64,000 nt of DNA, taken from contig NZ_JAADJT010000005.1 in assembly GCF_011090165.1 (NCBI RefSeq), forward strand, positions 310,001 through 374,000. The letters run 5' to 3'. Below the pieces are notes generated by a model, which made no database searches, was not told the DNA's origin, and saw nothing but the letters and a program-made list of their open reading frames with translations. Position numbers and translations under genes: made by a program. Source of the stretch: Duganella aceris (GTDB lineage: Bacteria > Pseudomonadota > Gammaproteobacteria > Burkholderiales > Burkholderiaceae_D). Shown here piece after piece: positions 7,586 to 15,101 of this stretch (position 1 is the stretch's first letter; each line of letters starts with the position of its first letter).

Positions 7586-8467
7586 ATGCAACAACGTAAA
7601 TATCTGATTACCGCCGCAACCGGCAAAACCGGTGTCCACACAATTAACCAGCTGCTCAAAGGCGGACATGCCGTGCGCGCGATGGTGCACAGCATCGACG
7701 AACGCAGCGAATCGTTGCGCCAGGCCGGCGCCGAGATTGTTGTCGGCGACCTGCTGAACCACGACGACGTGCTGCGGGCGGTGGACGGCGTATCGGCCGC
7801 CTACCTGTGCTATCCGGTACGCCCAGGCTTTATCCAGGCCACGGCGTATTTCGCCGATGCCGCGCAGCGCGCCGGTCTGGATATGGTGGTGAGCATGTCG
7901 CAGATTTCCGCGCGCGACGATTCCGAGAGCCACGCCGCCCGTGACCACTGGATCGCGGAACGGGTGCTGGACTGGTCGGGCGTTCCCGCCGTTCATCTGC
8001 GCCCGACCTTGTTCAGCGAATGGCTGACCTTCCCCTGGGTGCGCGGCCTGCTGGTCGAAGAGGGCAGGATCGCCATGCCGCTCGGCGAAGGACGCCATGC
8101 GCCGATCGCCGCCGAAGACCAGGCCCGCCTGATCGCGGCCATCCTGACCGACCCGGCGGGTCACGTCGGCAAGACTTACCCGCTGTACGGCCCGGTGGAG
8201 TTCAGCCAGAAGGAGCTTGCCTCCGAGCTGAGCCGCATCCTCGACCGACCCATCGTCTACAGCCCCGCCACGCTGGAGGAGTACCGCGAGCACCTGAACA
8301 AGTTCAAGCTGCCGGCCCACATCATCCAGCATTTCCTGGCCATCGCGGTCGATTACCAGAACGGCATCTTCTCCGGGGTCGATTGCGTGATCGGTGACAT
8401 CACCGGCCAGGCGCCGCAAACCGTGGAGCAGTTCGTCAGGGCGAACATCGGCGCCTTCCAGCGCTGA
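7586..8467 (+). CDS. NmrA-like NAD(P)-binding oxidoreductase (atypical SDR)
   Basis: 293 residues with an N-terminal dinucleotide-binding loop, LITAATGKTGVHTINQL, followed by VRAMVHSIDERS, as in the NmrA/YtfG (quinone oxidoreductase 2) group. The C-terminal half (GKTYPLYGPVEFSQKELASEL) is typical of these atypical SDRs. Members either reduce quinones or sense the NAD(P) redox state. It follows the TetR gene on the same strand with a 52-bp gap, so it is the obvious candidate for TetR control. It converges on the GH2 gene with only 9 bp between stops. Confidence 0.88.
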   Translation: MQQRKYLITAATGKTGVHTINQLLKGGHAVRAMVHSIDERSESLRQAGAEIVVGDLLNHDDVLRAVDGVSAAYLCYPVRPGFIQATAYFADAAQRAGLDMVVSMSQISARDDSESHAARDHWIAERVLDWSGVPAVHLRPTLFSEWLTFPWVRGLLVEEGRIAMPLGEGRHAPIAAEDQARLIAAILTDPAGHVGKTYPLYGPVEFSQKELASELSRILDRPIVYSPATLEEYREHLNKFKLPAHIIQHFLAIAVDYQNGIFSGVDCVIGDITGQAPQTVEQFVRANIGAFQR

Positions 8468-8476
8468 CCGGGCGCT

Positions 8477-10342
8477 CTACTGGCCGGTCTTGCCGCCCAT
8501 GTGCAGGTAGAAGTCGGCCAGCACCCCGAACGCCTGCTTGCGGACGCCGGTCTCGGACAACAGGCCCTTGCGGTTCCAACCGTTCTGCAACAGCGGGTGT
8601 TCGCGCCGGGGCGAGCGGAAGTCCTTCAGTACCCACGGCGACATGCCGGCCAGCGTGGGGATCCTGGCGGCCATCGCCAGCGTGTTGCGGTAGTACTCGG
8701 CCTGGTATTCCTCGGTGAATTTCTTCATGCCCGCATCGCGATAGCCGGCCAGCGCATCCGCGCCGAATTCGGACAGGATCAGCGGGCGGTCTTTGGGCAG
8801 GTCCCACTTCATGCCGGGCAGGTCGGCCAGCGCGTCGTCGCCGTACCATCCGGCGTAGGTGTTCACCGCCAAGACGTCGAGCTGGTCCAGCAGCGGATCC
8901 TGGATGGTGGTGACGTCTTCGTTGCCGGTCTTGTGCCGCTCCACCAGCAGCGCCGCGCTGATCAGGCGGGTCGGATCCAGCGCGCGGACGTTGGCCGCCA
9001 TGGCCGCGTGGAAGCGCGTGCGCGGCGCCGACACCGGCGTCTCGTTCCCCACGCTCCACAGAATCACCGAGGCGCGGTTGCGGTCGCGGTACACGGTCTC
9101 GGCCTGCATCGACAACGCCTTGCGCAGCACGGCGGGATTGTCCCAGTCGACTGTCCAGTAGACCGGGATTTCGCTCCACACCAGCAAGCCCATCTCGTCG
9201 GCGAGCCGCAGCGTGGTTTCCGAATGCGGGTAGTGCGACAGGCGCACGTAATTACCATGCAGATTGTGCTTGATCTCGGTGAGCAATGCCCGCGCCGCCT
9301 GCTCGGTCATGTTGCGCGCCGGGTTGGGGCCGAACTCTTCCTCATGCATCGAGACGCCGCGCAGGAAGATCGGTTTGTCATTGAGCAGGATCTGGCTGCC
9401 GCGTACGGCGATGGTGCGGAAGCCGATGCGGTCGCGCAGCACGTCGCCGTTCGCCGCGAACTGCACGTCGTACAAGGTCGGGCTGTCGGGCGACCAGCGT
9501 TGCAGTCCGCGCGGCGCCGGCAGCGAGATCGCGGCGCGTCCCTGCGCGTCGGTGGTCACACTGGCGCTGGCGAGGTTGCCGATCTTGACCGTCACCGTTT
9601 GCCCGCCGGCGTTGGGGCCGTTCAACTGGAGCGCGCCGGCGATGCGGCCGTCGCGCTCCAGGTGCAGCGTGGCGTCGTCGATGAAGGTGGCCGGGGTGTA
9701 GATCAGACGCACCGGGCGGGTGATGCCGCCGTACAGGTCCCAATCGGTGATCTGGGTCGGGATGGTCTGCGCGTCGTGCAGCGAATCGACGCCGACCGTC
9801 AGGCGATTCTCGCCGTCGCGCAGGGCGCCGCTGACCTCGACCACGAACGGCGTGAAGCCGCCTTCGTGCCGTCCGACTTCCTTGCCGTTCAGGTAGATGT
9901 AGGCGCGGTAGTTGACAGCCTCGAAGCGCAGGAAGGCCCGTCCGCCTTTCAGCTCGCGCGGCGTGAACTTACGCTGGAACCACATCAGGCCGTCGTAGTA
10001 GCGCAGTTCGGGTTGCGCCGCGTTCCAGGCGCCGGGTATGGTCATGACGGGGCCACGGTCCATGTCGAACTCGAAAAAGCCGGCGCCGCCCTTGGCCTCT
10101 TCCTGCGCGACGTTGACGTCGCGGTAACGCTGCATGCGGGATTTGGCCACCCAGCCGTTGATGTCGGTGAGCCCGGTGCGGTACAGATCCTTGGAATAGG
10201 TCCAGGCGCCCGACAACTCCTGGTTGTCCCGCTGGAGAGAGCCGGTCAGCAGCAAGGGCGGGCGCAGGTCGTCCGCCCACGCGGGCGCGGAGTCGAGCGC
10301 GAGAAGCAGCAGCGTGAAGATCGCGTAGAAGATCTTTTTCAT
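8477..10342 (-). CDS. Secreted glycoside hydrolase family 2 (beta-glucuronidase-like)
   Basis: 621 residues. A signal peptide covers about residues 1-24 (hydrophobic run ending SAPAWADD). Then come the GH2 jelly-roll domain (WFQRKFTP, then VNYRAYIYLNGKEVGRHEGGF), the immunoglobulin-like domain, and the TIM barrel. Both catalytic glutamates are present: Glu434 in ILWSVGNETP (acid/base) and Glu525 in LILSEFGADAL (nucleophile). The LSHYPHSE segment is also characteristic. Overall it is closest in pattern to beta-glucuronidases, but GH2 covers several activities. It starts 14 bp after the TonB receptor stop and probably shares its mRNA, so it likely trims a glycan imported by that receptor. Confidence 0.9.
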   Translation of the reverse strand: MKKIFYAIFTLLLLALDSAPAWADDLRPPLLLTGSLQRDNQELSGAWTYSKDLYRTGLTDINGWVAKSRMQRYRDVNVAQEEAKGGAGFFEFDMDRGPVMTIPGAWNAAQPELRYYDGLMWFQRKFTPRELKGGRAFLRFEAVNYRAYIYLNGKEVGRHEGGFTPFVVEVSGALRDGENRLTVGVDSLHDAQTIPTQITDWDLYGGITRPVRLIYTPATFIDDATLHLERDGRIAGALQLNGPNAGGQTVTVKIGNLASASVTTDAQGRAAISLPAPRGLQRWSPDSPTLYDVQFAANGDVLRDRIGFRTIAVRGSQILLNDKPIFLRGVSMHEEEFGPNPARNMTEQAARALLTEIKHNLHGNYVRLSHYPHSETTLRLADEMGLLVWSEIPVYWTVDWDNPAVLRKALSMQAETVYRDRNRASVILWSVGNETPVSAPRTRFHAAMAANVRALDPTRLISAALLVERHKTGNEDVTTIQDPLLDQLDVLAVNTYAGWYGDDALADLPGMKWDLPKDRPLILSEFGADALAGYRDAGMKKFTEEYQAEYYRNTLAMAARIPTLAGMSPWVLKDFRSPRREHPLLQNGWNRKGLLSETGVRKQAFGVLADFYLHMGGKTGQ

Positions 10343-10356
10343 CGTCGGCCCGCCGG

Positions 10357-12618
10357 TTAGAACTCGTACTTCACGCGCAGGCCGACGTAGCGCTGCGAGT
10401 TGCGCGCCAGCGTTTGCGTCAGGACGTGCGAGCCGCTGTAGAAGTTGTAGTTGTCGCCGATGAAGGAGGCGTAGGTCTTGTCGAACAGGTTGTTCACGTA
10501 CAGCGTCACCTTGAACGAATGCGAGGGGTCGTTGAGTGCGATGCTGCCGTTCACGATGCCGTAGCCTTTTTGCTCCAGCAGCGGATTGTTCAGCAGGTCG
10601 AAGTTCACCGCCGACTGGTACTGGTAGTTCAGGTTGGCGACGCCGCTGTAGCCGCTCTCGCCGAGCGGGAAGTTGTAGGTGCCGCCCAGGTTGAGTTTCC
10701 AGCGCGGGGCGTTGGCCAGGTGCTTGCCGGCCAGGTCCTGCACCGACGCGTTGCCGATGACGACGCAGCCTTGCGCCACGGTCTGGCCAGGATAGCAGTT
10801 CGCGCGCGGGTAGTCCTTGATGACCGCGTCGACGTAGCCGACCGAGCTTTCCAGCAGCAGGGTATTGATCGGTTTTCCCGTCACTTCGAGTTCCACGCCT
10901 CGCGTGCGCAACTTGCCGACGTTGGTCAGGGCGTTTTGCGTCAGGTTGGTGACCGGGTCGAGCCGGCTGGACTGGGCCTGGAAATCGTCGTAGTCGGTAT
11001 CGAAGACGGTGGCGTTGACTTGCAGGCGATTCTGCAGGAAGCGGCTTTTCACGCCCAGCTCATAGGCCTTGGAGGTTTCCGGCGCCACCGGCAGGCGGAC
11101 ACGCGAAGCGTCGAAGCCGGTGGAGATGTCGTAGCCGGCGCCCTTGTAGCCGGTGGCGTAGGAGGCATAGATCATCACCGCCTTCGCCAGGTCGTGTTGC
11201 AACGCCAGCTTGCCGGTCGCGGCGTCGTCGCGGTGGGTGCCCACGTAGTTGACCGGCGTGGCCGGAACGCTGTTGGTGTAATCGACGTCGATGGTCTCGC
11301 GGTTCAGGCGCAATCCGGCGTTGATGCGGGTGGCGCTGGTCAGCTTGTAGTCCGCTTGCGCGAACGCGGCCATGCTCTCGTTGCCGGCCAGCGCTTTCCA
11401 GTTGGCGACCGACAGCACGGGGCCACGGATAAAGGACCGTTCGATCTTGGAATTCGAGTAGTACAGGCCGCCCAGGTAGTTGAACACGCCTTCGCCGTTG
11501 GACGTGAGGCGCAGCTCCTGGGTCAACATGTGGGCGTTGCTTGGCCCGCCTTGGGTCACGCCGCCGTGGCGCGCGCCGCTGGTGAGCGCGGCCAGCAGGT
11601 CGACGGTGCTGCCGTCGTAGTCGGTCAGGAAGCGGTAGTTCCACTTCTGGTAGGTGCTGACCGAGGTCAGGGTATGGTCTTCGAGCTTCCAGTTCAGCGT
11701 GCCGCTCAGGCTGCTGTTTTCGGTGTTGGAGAACCCCGGGTCGTCCATGCGCACGTTGCGGTTGTCCGGGCCCGGCTGGATGCCGGCCAGCGCCGGCGCC
11801 AGCGGCGCCTTGTTCTGTTGGCTGGCGCCGGCCGGCACCGCCAGCAGCGTGGTGACCGGACCTTCGATGTTGCGCTTGCTGTAGTCGGCGATCAGCCTGC
11901 CGCGCAGGGTGGTGGACGGGTTGAAGTCGAGGCGCAGCCGGACGCCCTTGTTGGTGTCACCGTTGAGGTCGGTGCCGTTGGCCAGATTCCTGATTTCGCC
12001 GTCCCGCTGGCCGGCGTAGGCGTTGATGCGGTAGCCGAGCTGTTCGCTCAGCGGACCGGACAAGCCGGCTTCGACGCGGCGCTCATGGTCGCTGGTCAGG
12101 GTGAGCTGGGCGTGGCCTTCCAGCGCTTCGGCCGAGGACTTGGTGACGATGTTGATCAGGCCCGCCGACGAGTTCTTGCCGAACAACGTGCCCTGCGGTC
12201 CGCGCAGCACCTCCACCCGTTCGACGTCGCTGAGGTTGGAGAACGCTTGCAGTTGCTGGATCACCGGCACGTCATCGACGATGACCGACACCGCCGATTC
12301 GATCCCCGGGCTGTAGGCGAAGGTGCCGACGCCGCGTAGCGAGATATTGTTGTTGTTCGGATTCTGGTTGATCGTCAGCGCGGGCGACACGCGGGTCAGG
12401 TCGCTGAAGTCGACGATCTGCTGGTTCTCGATCGCGCGCGCGTCGACCGTGCTGACGGCGACAGGGACGTCCTGCATCGATTGGGCGCGCTTCTGCGCGG
12501 TGACGACCACGCTCTGTAATCCTTCCTCCGCGTTGGGGGCGCTGGTTTGTTGCGCGGCGGCGGGCAAGGCGACTGCGGCTGCGGCTACCAGCGCAGTGGC
12601 GTAAACGATCGTGGTCAT
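10357..12618 (-). CDS. TonB-dependent outer-membrane receptor (glycan locus)
   Basis: 753 residues. A signal peptide (about 1-22, ending AAAQQ) is followed by a TonB-box-like segment LQSVVVTAQKR, the plug domain (VPVAVSTVDARAIENQQ; RVEVLRGPQGTLFGKNSSAGLINI) and a 22-strand barrel ending in an aromatic residue (VGLRVKYEF), as outer-membrane insertion requires. A GGAG precedes the ATG. It is upstream of the GH2 gene in the same operon, and a CTGATATTTTAG element at 12656-12667 may place it under the GntR regulator encoded at 14229. The imported ligand is probably an oligosaccharide; this is inferred from neighbours. Confidence 0.93.
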   Translation of the reverse strand: MTTIVYATALVAAAAVALPAAAQQTSAPNAEEGLQSVVVTAQKRAQSMQDVPVAVSTVDARAIENQQIVDFSDLTRVSPALTINQNPNNNNISLRGVGTFAYSPGIESAVSVIVDDVPVIQQLQAFSNLSDVERVEVLRGPQGTLFGKNSSAGLINIVTKSSAEALEGHAQLTLTSDHERRVEAGLSGPLSEQLGYRINAYAGQRDGEIRNLANGTDLNGDTNKGVRLRLDFNPSTTLRGRLIADYSKRNIEGPVTTLLAVPAGASQQNKAPLAPALAGIQPGPDNRNVRMDDPGFSNTENSSLSGTLNWKLEDHTLTSVSTYQKWNYRFLTDYDGSTVDLLAALTSGARHGGVTQGGPSNAHMLTQELRLTSNGEGVFNYLGGLYYSNSKIERSFIRGPVLSVANWKALAGNESMAAFAQADYKLTSATRINAGLRLNRETIDVDYTNSVPATPVNYVGTHRDDAATGKLALQHDLAKAVMIYASYATGYKGAGYDISTGFDASRVRLPVAPETSKAYELGVKSRFLQNRLQVNATVFDTDYDDFQAQSSRLDPVTNLTQNALTNVGKLRTRGVELEVTGKPINTLLLESSVGYVDAVIKDYPRANCYPGQTVAQGCVVIGNASVQDLAGKHLANAPRWKLNLGGTYNFPLGESGYSGVANLNYQYQSAVNFDLLNNPLLEQKGYGIVNGSIALNDPSHSFKVTLYVNNLFDKTYASFIGDNYNFYSGSHVLTQTLARNSQRYVGLRVKYEF

Positions 12619-12655
12619 GTGGTCTCCAGAGGTTTTATTTATAGGTGATGAGCGA

Positions 12656-12667
12656 CTGATATTTTAG
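12656..12667. promoter_or_regulatory. Candidate GntR/FCD operator 1 (upstream of TonB receptor)
   Basis: CTGATATTTTAG differs at two positions from the perfect palindrome CTAATATATTAG found at 15062-15073. It is 38 bp upstream of the receptor start codon. Assignment rests on the match to three other sites around this locus. The motif is AT-rich, so a chance resemblance to a -10 box is possible. Confidence 0.4.
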
Positions 12668-12789
12668 TGGCGTATTGGAGTTCCTATAATCAATCTCGTG
12701 ATTACTACGAGGCTGCGGAGGACTCTCAGGAATTGGTGAGGCCGGCGAAACAATCATCAAGTTGATGCGCGAGGGGGGCGGCTGCAACG

Positions 12790-12801
12790 CTAATATATCA
12801 A
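12790..12801. promoter_or_regulatory. Candidate GntR/FCD operator 2 (directly before esterase start)
   Basis: CTAATATATCAA matches the palindrome CTAATATATTAG at ten of twelve positions and ends one base before the esterase ATG. No good ribosome-binding site lies within 15 bases of that ATG, so the AT-rich element may instead be, or overlap, a -10 box of a nearly leaderless transcript. Confidence 0.4.
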
Positions 12802-12802
12802 T

Positions 12803-14218
12803 ATGAAACGTCTCCTGCTCATCCTGTTGCTGTGCCCGTTTTCCCTGAAGGCGGAGGTCCGGCTGCCCGCCATCCTCTCCGACCATATGGTGTTGCAGCG
12901 CGCGGAACGCGTCCCGGTGTGGGGTTGGGCGGCGCCCCAGGAACAGGTGACGGTGACAGTGGCGGGCTACAGTCAAAGCACCCGCGCCGCGCCGGACGGC
13001 AACTGGCGCGTTGAATTCAATCTTGCCGATGCCGCGCCCGCCGCCACCGTGATGCGCGTGCGCGGGGCCAGCAACGAGCTGATCGTCACCGACGTGCTGC
13101 TGGGGCAGGTGTGGCTGGCGTCGGGCCAGTCGAATATGCAGAAGCCCTTGGGCGAACAGAAGGGGCAACTGCCGACTTTCGGCGCCGAGGCGGAAATCGC
13201 TGCCGCCGACCATCCCGAGCTACGGCTATTCAAAGTGGCGCGCAATGCGCAGAAGCAGCCGGCCGGCGATGTCAAGGGAAGCTGGGTGCGGTGCTCGCCG
13301 GCGACCATCGTGGAGTCACGCTTCTCCGCCGCCGCCTATTACTTCGGACGGCGGGTGCAGCAAGCGTTGAAGCAGCCGGTCGGCCTGATCGACGCCAGCG
13401 TGGGCGGCACGCGGATCGAATTGTGGACGCCGCCGGCGACCGGTAAGGAAGCAGCGGCGCCGGCCGGCGATTCGGTGCTATACAACGGCATGATCGCCGG
13501 CCTGGCGCCGTTCGCCATCAAGGGCGTGCTGTGGTATCAGGGCGAATCGAATATTATCGACAACGACGACGGCGCCGCCTACACGCCCCGGATGGCGGCG
13601 CTGGTGGAGGGCTGGCGCCGGCAATGGCGGGCCGATTTCCCGTTTTATTACGTGCAGGTGGCGCCGCATTTGTATTCGGTGGTGCGGCCCGCGCATCTGC
13701 TGCACGGGGCCGAGTCGGAGCCCATGCTGTGGGAAGCGCAGGCGCAGGCGCTGCGGATCCCGAACACCGCCATGATCGTCACCACCGACCTGGTCGACGA
13801 CCTGCGCGACATCCACCCGCGCGACAAGCGGTCGGTGGGACTGCGGCTGGCCAATCTGGCGCTGGCGAAAAGCTATGGCCAGGGCGGCATCGAACCGTTC
13901 GGGCCGACGTATCGGTCGATCGAGATTGTCGGCGACAAGGCGGTGCTGAAATTCGATCACGCGGACGGGCTGGCGTCGCGCGACGGCAAGCCGCTCGACT
14001 GGTTCGAGATCGCCGGCGACGATGGACGGTTTCAGCCGGCGCTGGCCACCATCGACGGCGCCGGCATCGTCGTCCGCAGCGGCGCGGTTGACAGGCCGGT
14101 GTCGGTGCGCTTCGCCTGGCATGAGGCGGCGCAGCCCAACCTGGTGAATCGCGCCGGCCTGCCTGCGGTGCCGTTCAGGTCGGAAAAGCCGATTCCTTCC
14201 AACGCACTGTCGCGCTAG
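12803..14218 (+). CDS. Secreted sialate O-acetylesterase-family carbohydrate esterase (SGNH)
   Basis: 471 residues with a short signal peptide (about 1-17, LLLILLLCPFSLKA). The SASA/SGNH blocks are clear: SGQSNM at residues 107-112 with nucleophile Ser110; LWYQGESN in the middle; and RDIHP with Asp336 and His338 completing the triad. These enzymes remove O-acetyl groups from sialic acid, xylan or other acetylated glycans. It is divergent from the TonB receptor/GH2 operon and belongs to the same glycan locus. The only purine-rich stretch upstream (12771-12777) is too far from the ATG for a normal ribosome site. The specific glycan is unknown. Confidence 0.88.
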   Translation: MKRLLLILLLCPFSLKAEVRLPAILSDHMVLQRAERVPVWGWAAPQEQVTVTVAGYSQSTRAAPDGNWRVEFNLADAAPAATVMRVRGASNELIVTDVLLGQVWLASGQSNMQKPLGEQKGQLPTFGAEAEIAAADHPELRLFKVARNAQKQPAGDVKGSWVRCSPATIVESRFSAAAYYFGRRVQQALKQPVGLIDASVGGTRIELWTPPATGKEAAAPAGDSVLYNGMIAGLAPFAIKGVLWYQGESNIIDNDDGAAYTPRMAALVEGWRRQWRADFPFYYVQVAPHLYSVVRPAHLLHGAESEPMLWEAQAQALRIPNTAMIVTTDLVDDLRDIHPRDKRSVGLRLANLALAKSYGQGGIEPFGPTYRSIEIVGDKAVLKFDHADGLASRDGKPLDWFEIAGDDGRFQPALATIDGAGIVVRSGAVDRPVSVRFAWHEAAQPNLVNRAGLPAVPFRSEKPIPSNALSR

Positions 14219-14228
14219 CCGGCGCCGA

Positions 14229-14933
14229 TCACTGAATCGGCAGCAGAAAGTCGGGATAGCGGCTGCGCAGGGCGTCCAGTTCCGACAAGGTGCCCGACAA
14301 GTGTTTGCGCACCCACGCCTGCGCCTGAACCGGATCGCCGCGCGCGATGGCGTAGGCGATTTCGGTGTGCTGCTGCAGGATCGATTGCGCCTTGCCGTTG
14401 ACCGGCAGGTGCAGGCGGCGCAAGCGGTCCAGGTTGCCGCTGCCGGAGCGGATGCGCTGCCACAGATTGGGAATGCCGGCCGCCTGGTACATGGTCTTGT
14501 GCAGTTCCAGGTCGATGGCGCTGAAGTTGGCCAGATCGTCCCGCTTCAGATATTCCTGCTGGCGCGCGATCAGCCCCAGCAACAGCGACGCCAGCGCCGG
14601 GTTCGGCTCCTGCGCCAACAGATGCACCACCTCCAGTTCCACCGACAGCCGCAGGAAGTGCGCTTCGCGCGCCGACTCCAGGTCGACCGCGCGCACCCGC
14701 GTCACGTGCTGCGGAAATACCTCCACCAGGCGCTCCTCGTCCAGGCGGGACAGCGCGTCGCGCACCGGCGTGACCGAGACATTGAAGTGGCCCGCCAGCT
14801 CGGCGCGCGACAAAGTGGCGCCCGGCGGCAGGCTCAAGGTGACGATCAATTCGCGCAGGTGCTCATAGACTTGCAACGATACGCTGTGGGATCGGTCGAG
14901 GTGGAAGCTGCCGGGAAGTGTGGTTTCGCTCAT
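14229..14933 (-). CDS. GntR family regulator, FadR/FCD subfamily
   Basis: 234 residues. The N-terminal winged helix shows VYEHLRELIVTLSLPPGATLSRAELAGHFNVSVTPVRDALSRL in segments typical of GntR. The all-helical C-terminal FCD domain (about 90-225) carries the expected metal-binding residues, for example Asp and His in DLELHKTMY and a later His in ILQQHTEIAY. FCD regulators sense sugar acids or other carboxylates. It is flanked by the esterase and the large GH2 gene, and is divergent from the latter. Four copies of a CTAATATATTAG-like element near the locus promoters, including one 24 bp before its own start, make it the likely locus repressor. Confidence 0.92.
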   Translation of the reverse strand: MSETTLPGSFHLDRSHSVSLQVYEHLRELIVTLSLPPGATLSRAELAGHFNVSVTPVRDALSRLDEERLVEVFPQHVTRVRAVDLESAREAHFLRLSVELEVVHLLAQEPNPALASLLLGLIARQQEYLKRDDLANFSAIDLELHKTMYQAAGIPNLWQRIRSGSGNLDRLRRLHLPVNGKAQSILQQHTEIAYAIARGDPVQAQAWVRKHLSGTLSELDALRSRYPDFLLPIQ

Positions 14934-14956
14934 GGTGCGGGAGTTGTCTGAGGCTG

Positions 14957-14968
14957 CTGGTATATTAG
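14957..14968. promoter_or_regulatory. Candidate GntR/FCD operator 3 (regulator's own promoter)
   Basis: CTGGTATATTAG differs at two positions from the perfect palindrome at 15062-15073. It lies just upstream of the GntR gene in the divergent gap. The centres of the two sites are 105 bp apart, about ten helical turns, which would suit looping between two dimers. Function is inferred. Confidence 0.42.
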
Positions 14969-15061
14969 CATAAGGGATCTTGGCGCCAACCGCCGGCCGC
15001 TGACGACTCGAGTCAACGTGATGATTGAATGGGCCTACAGGGTAGCCGATCCTGTACGTAC

Positions 15062-15073
15062 CTAATATATTAG
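15062..15073. promoter_or_regulatory. Candidate GntR/FCD operator 4: perfect 12-bp palindrome
   Basis: CTAATATATTAG is fully self-complementary and lies 28 bp before the start of the large GH2 gene. It is the best copy of the motif repeated at 12656, 12790 and 14957. A role as the regulator's operator is inferred from its symmetry and repetition at every promoter of the locus. Confidence 0.5.
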
Positions 15074-15101
15074 CGCTTCGCCAGCCAACCGGGGATCACT
15101 T

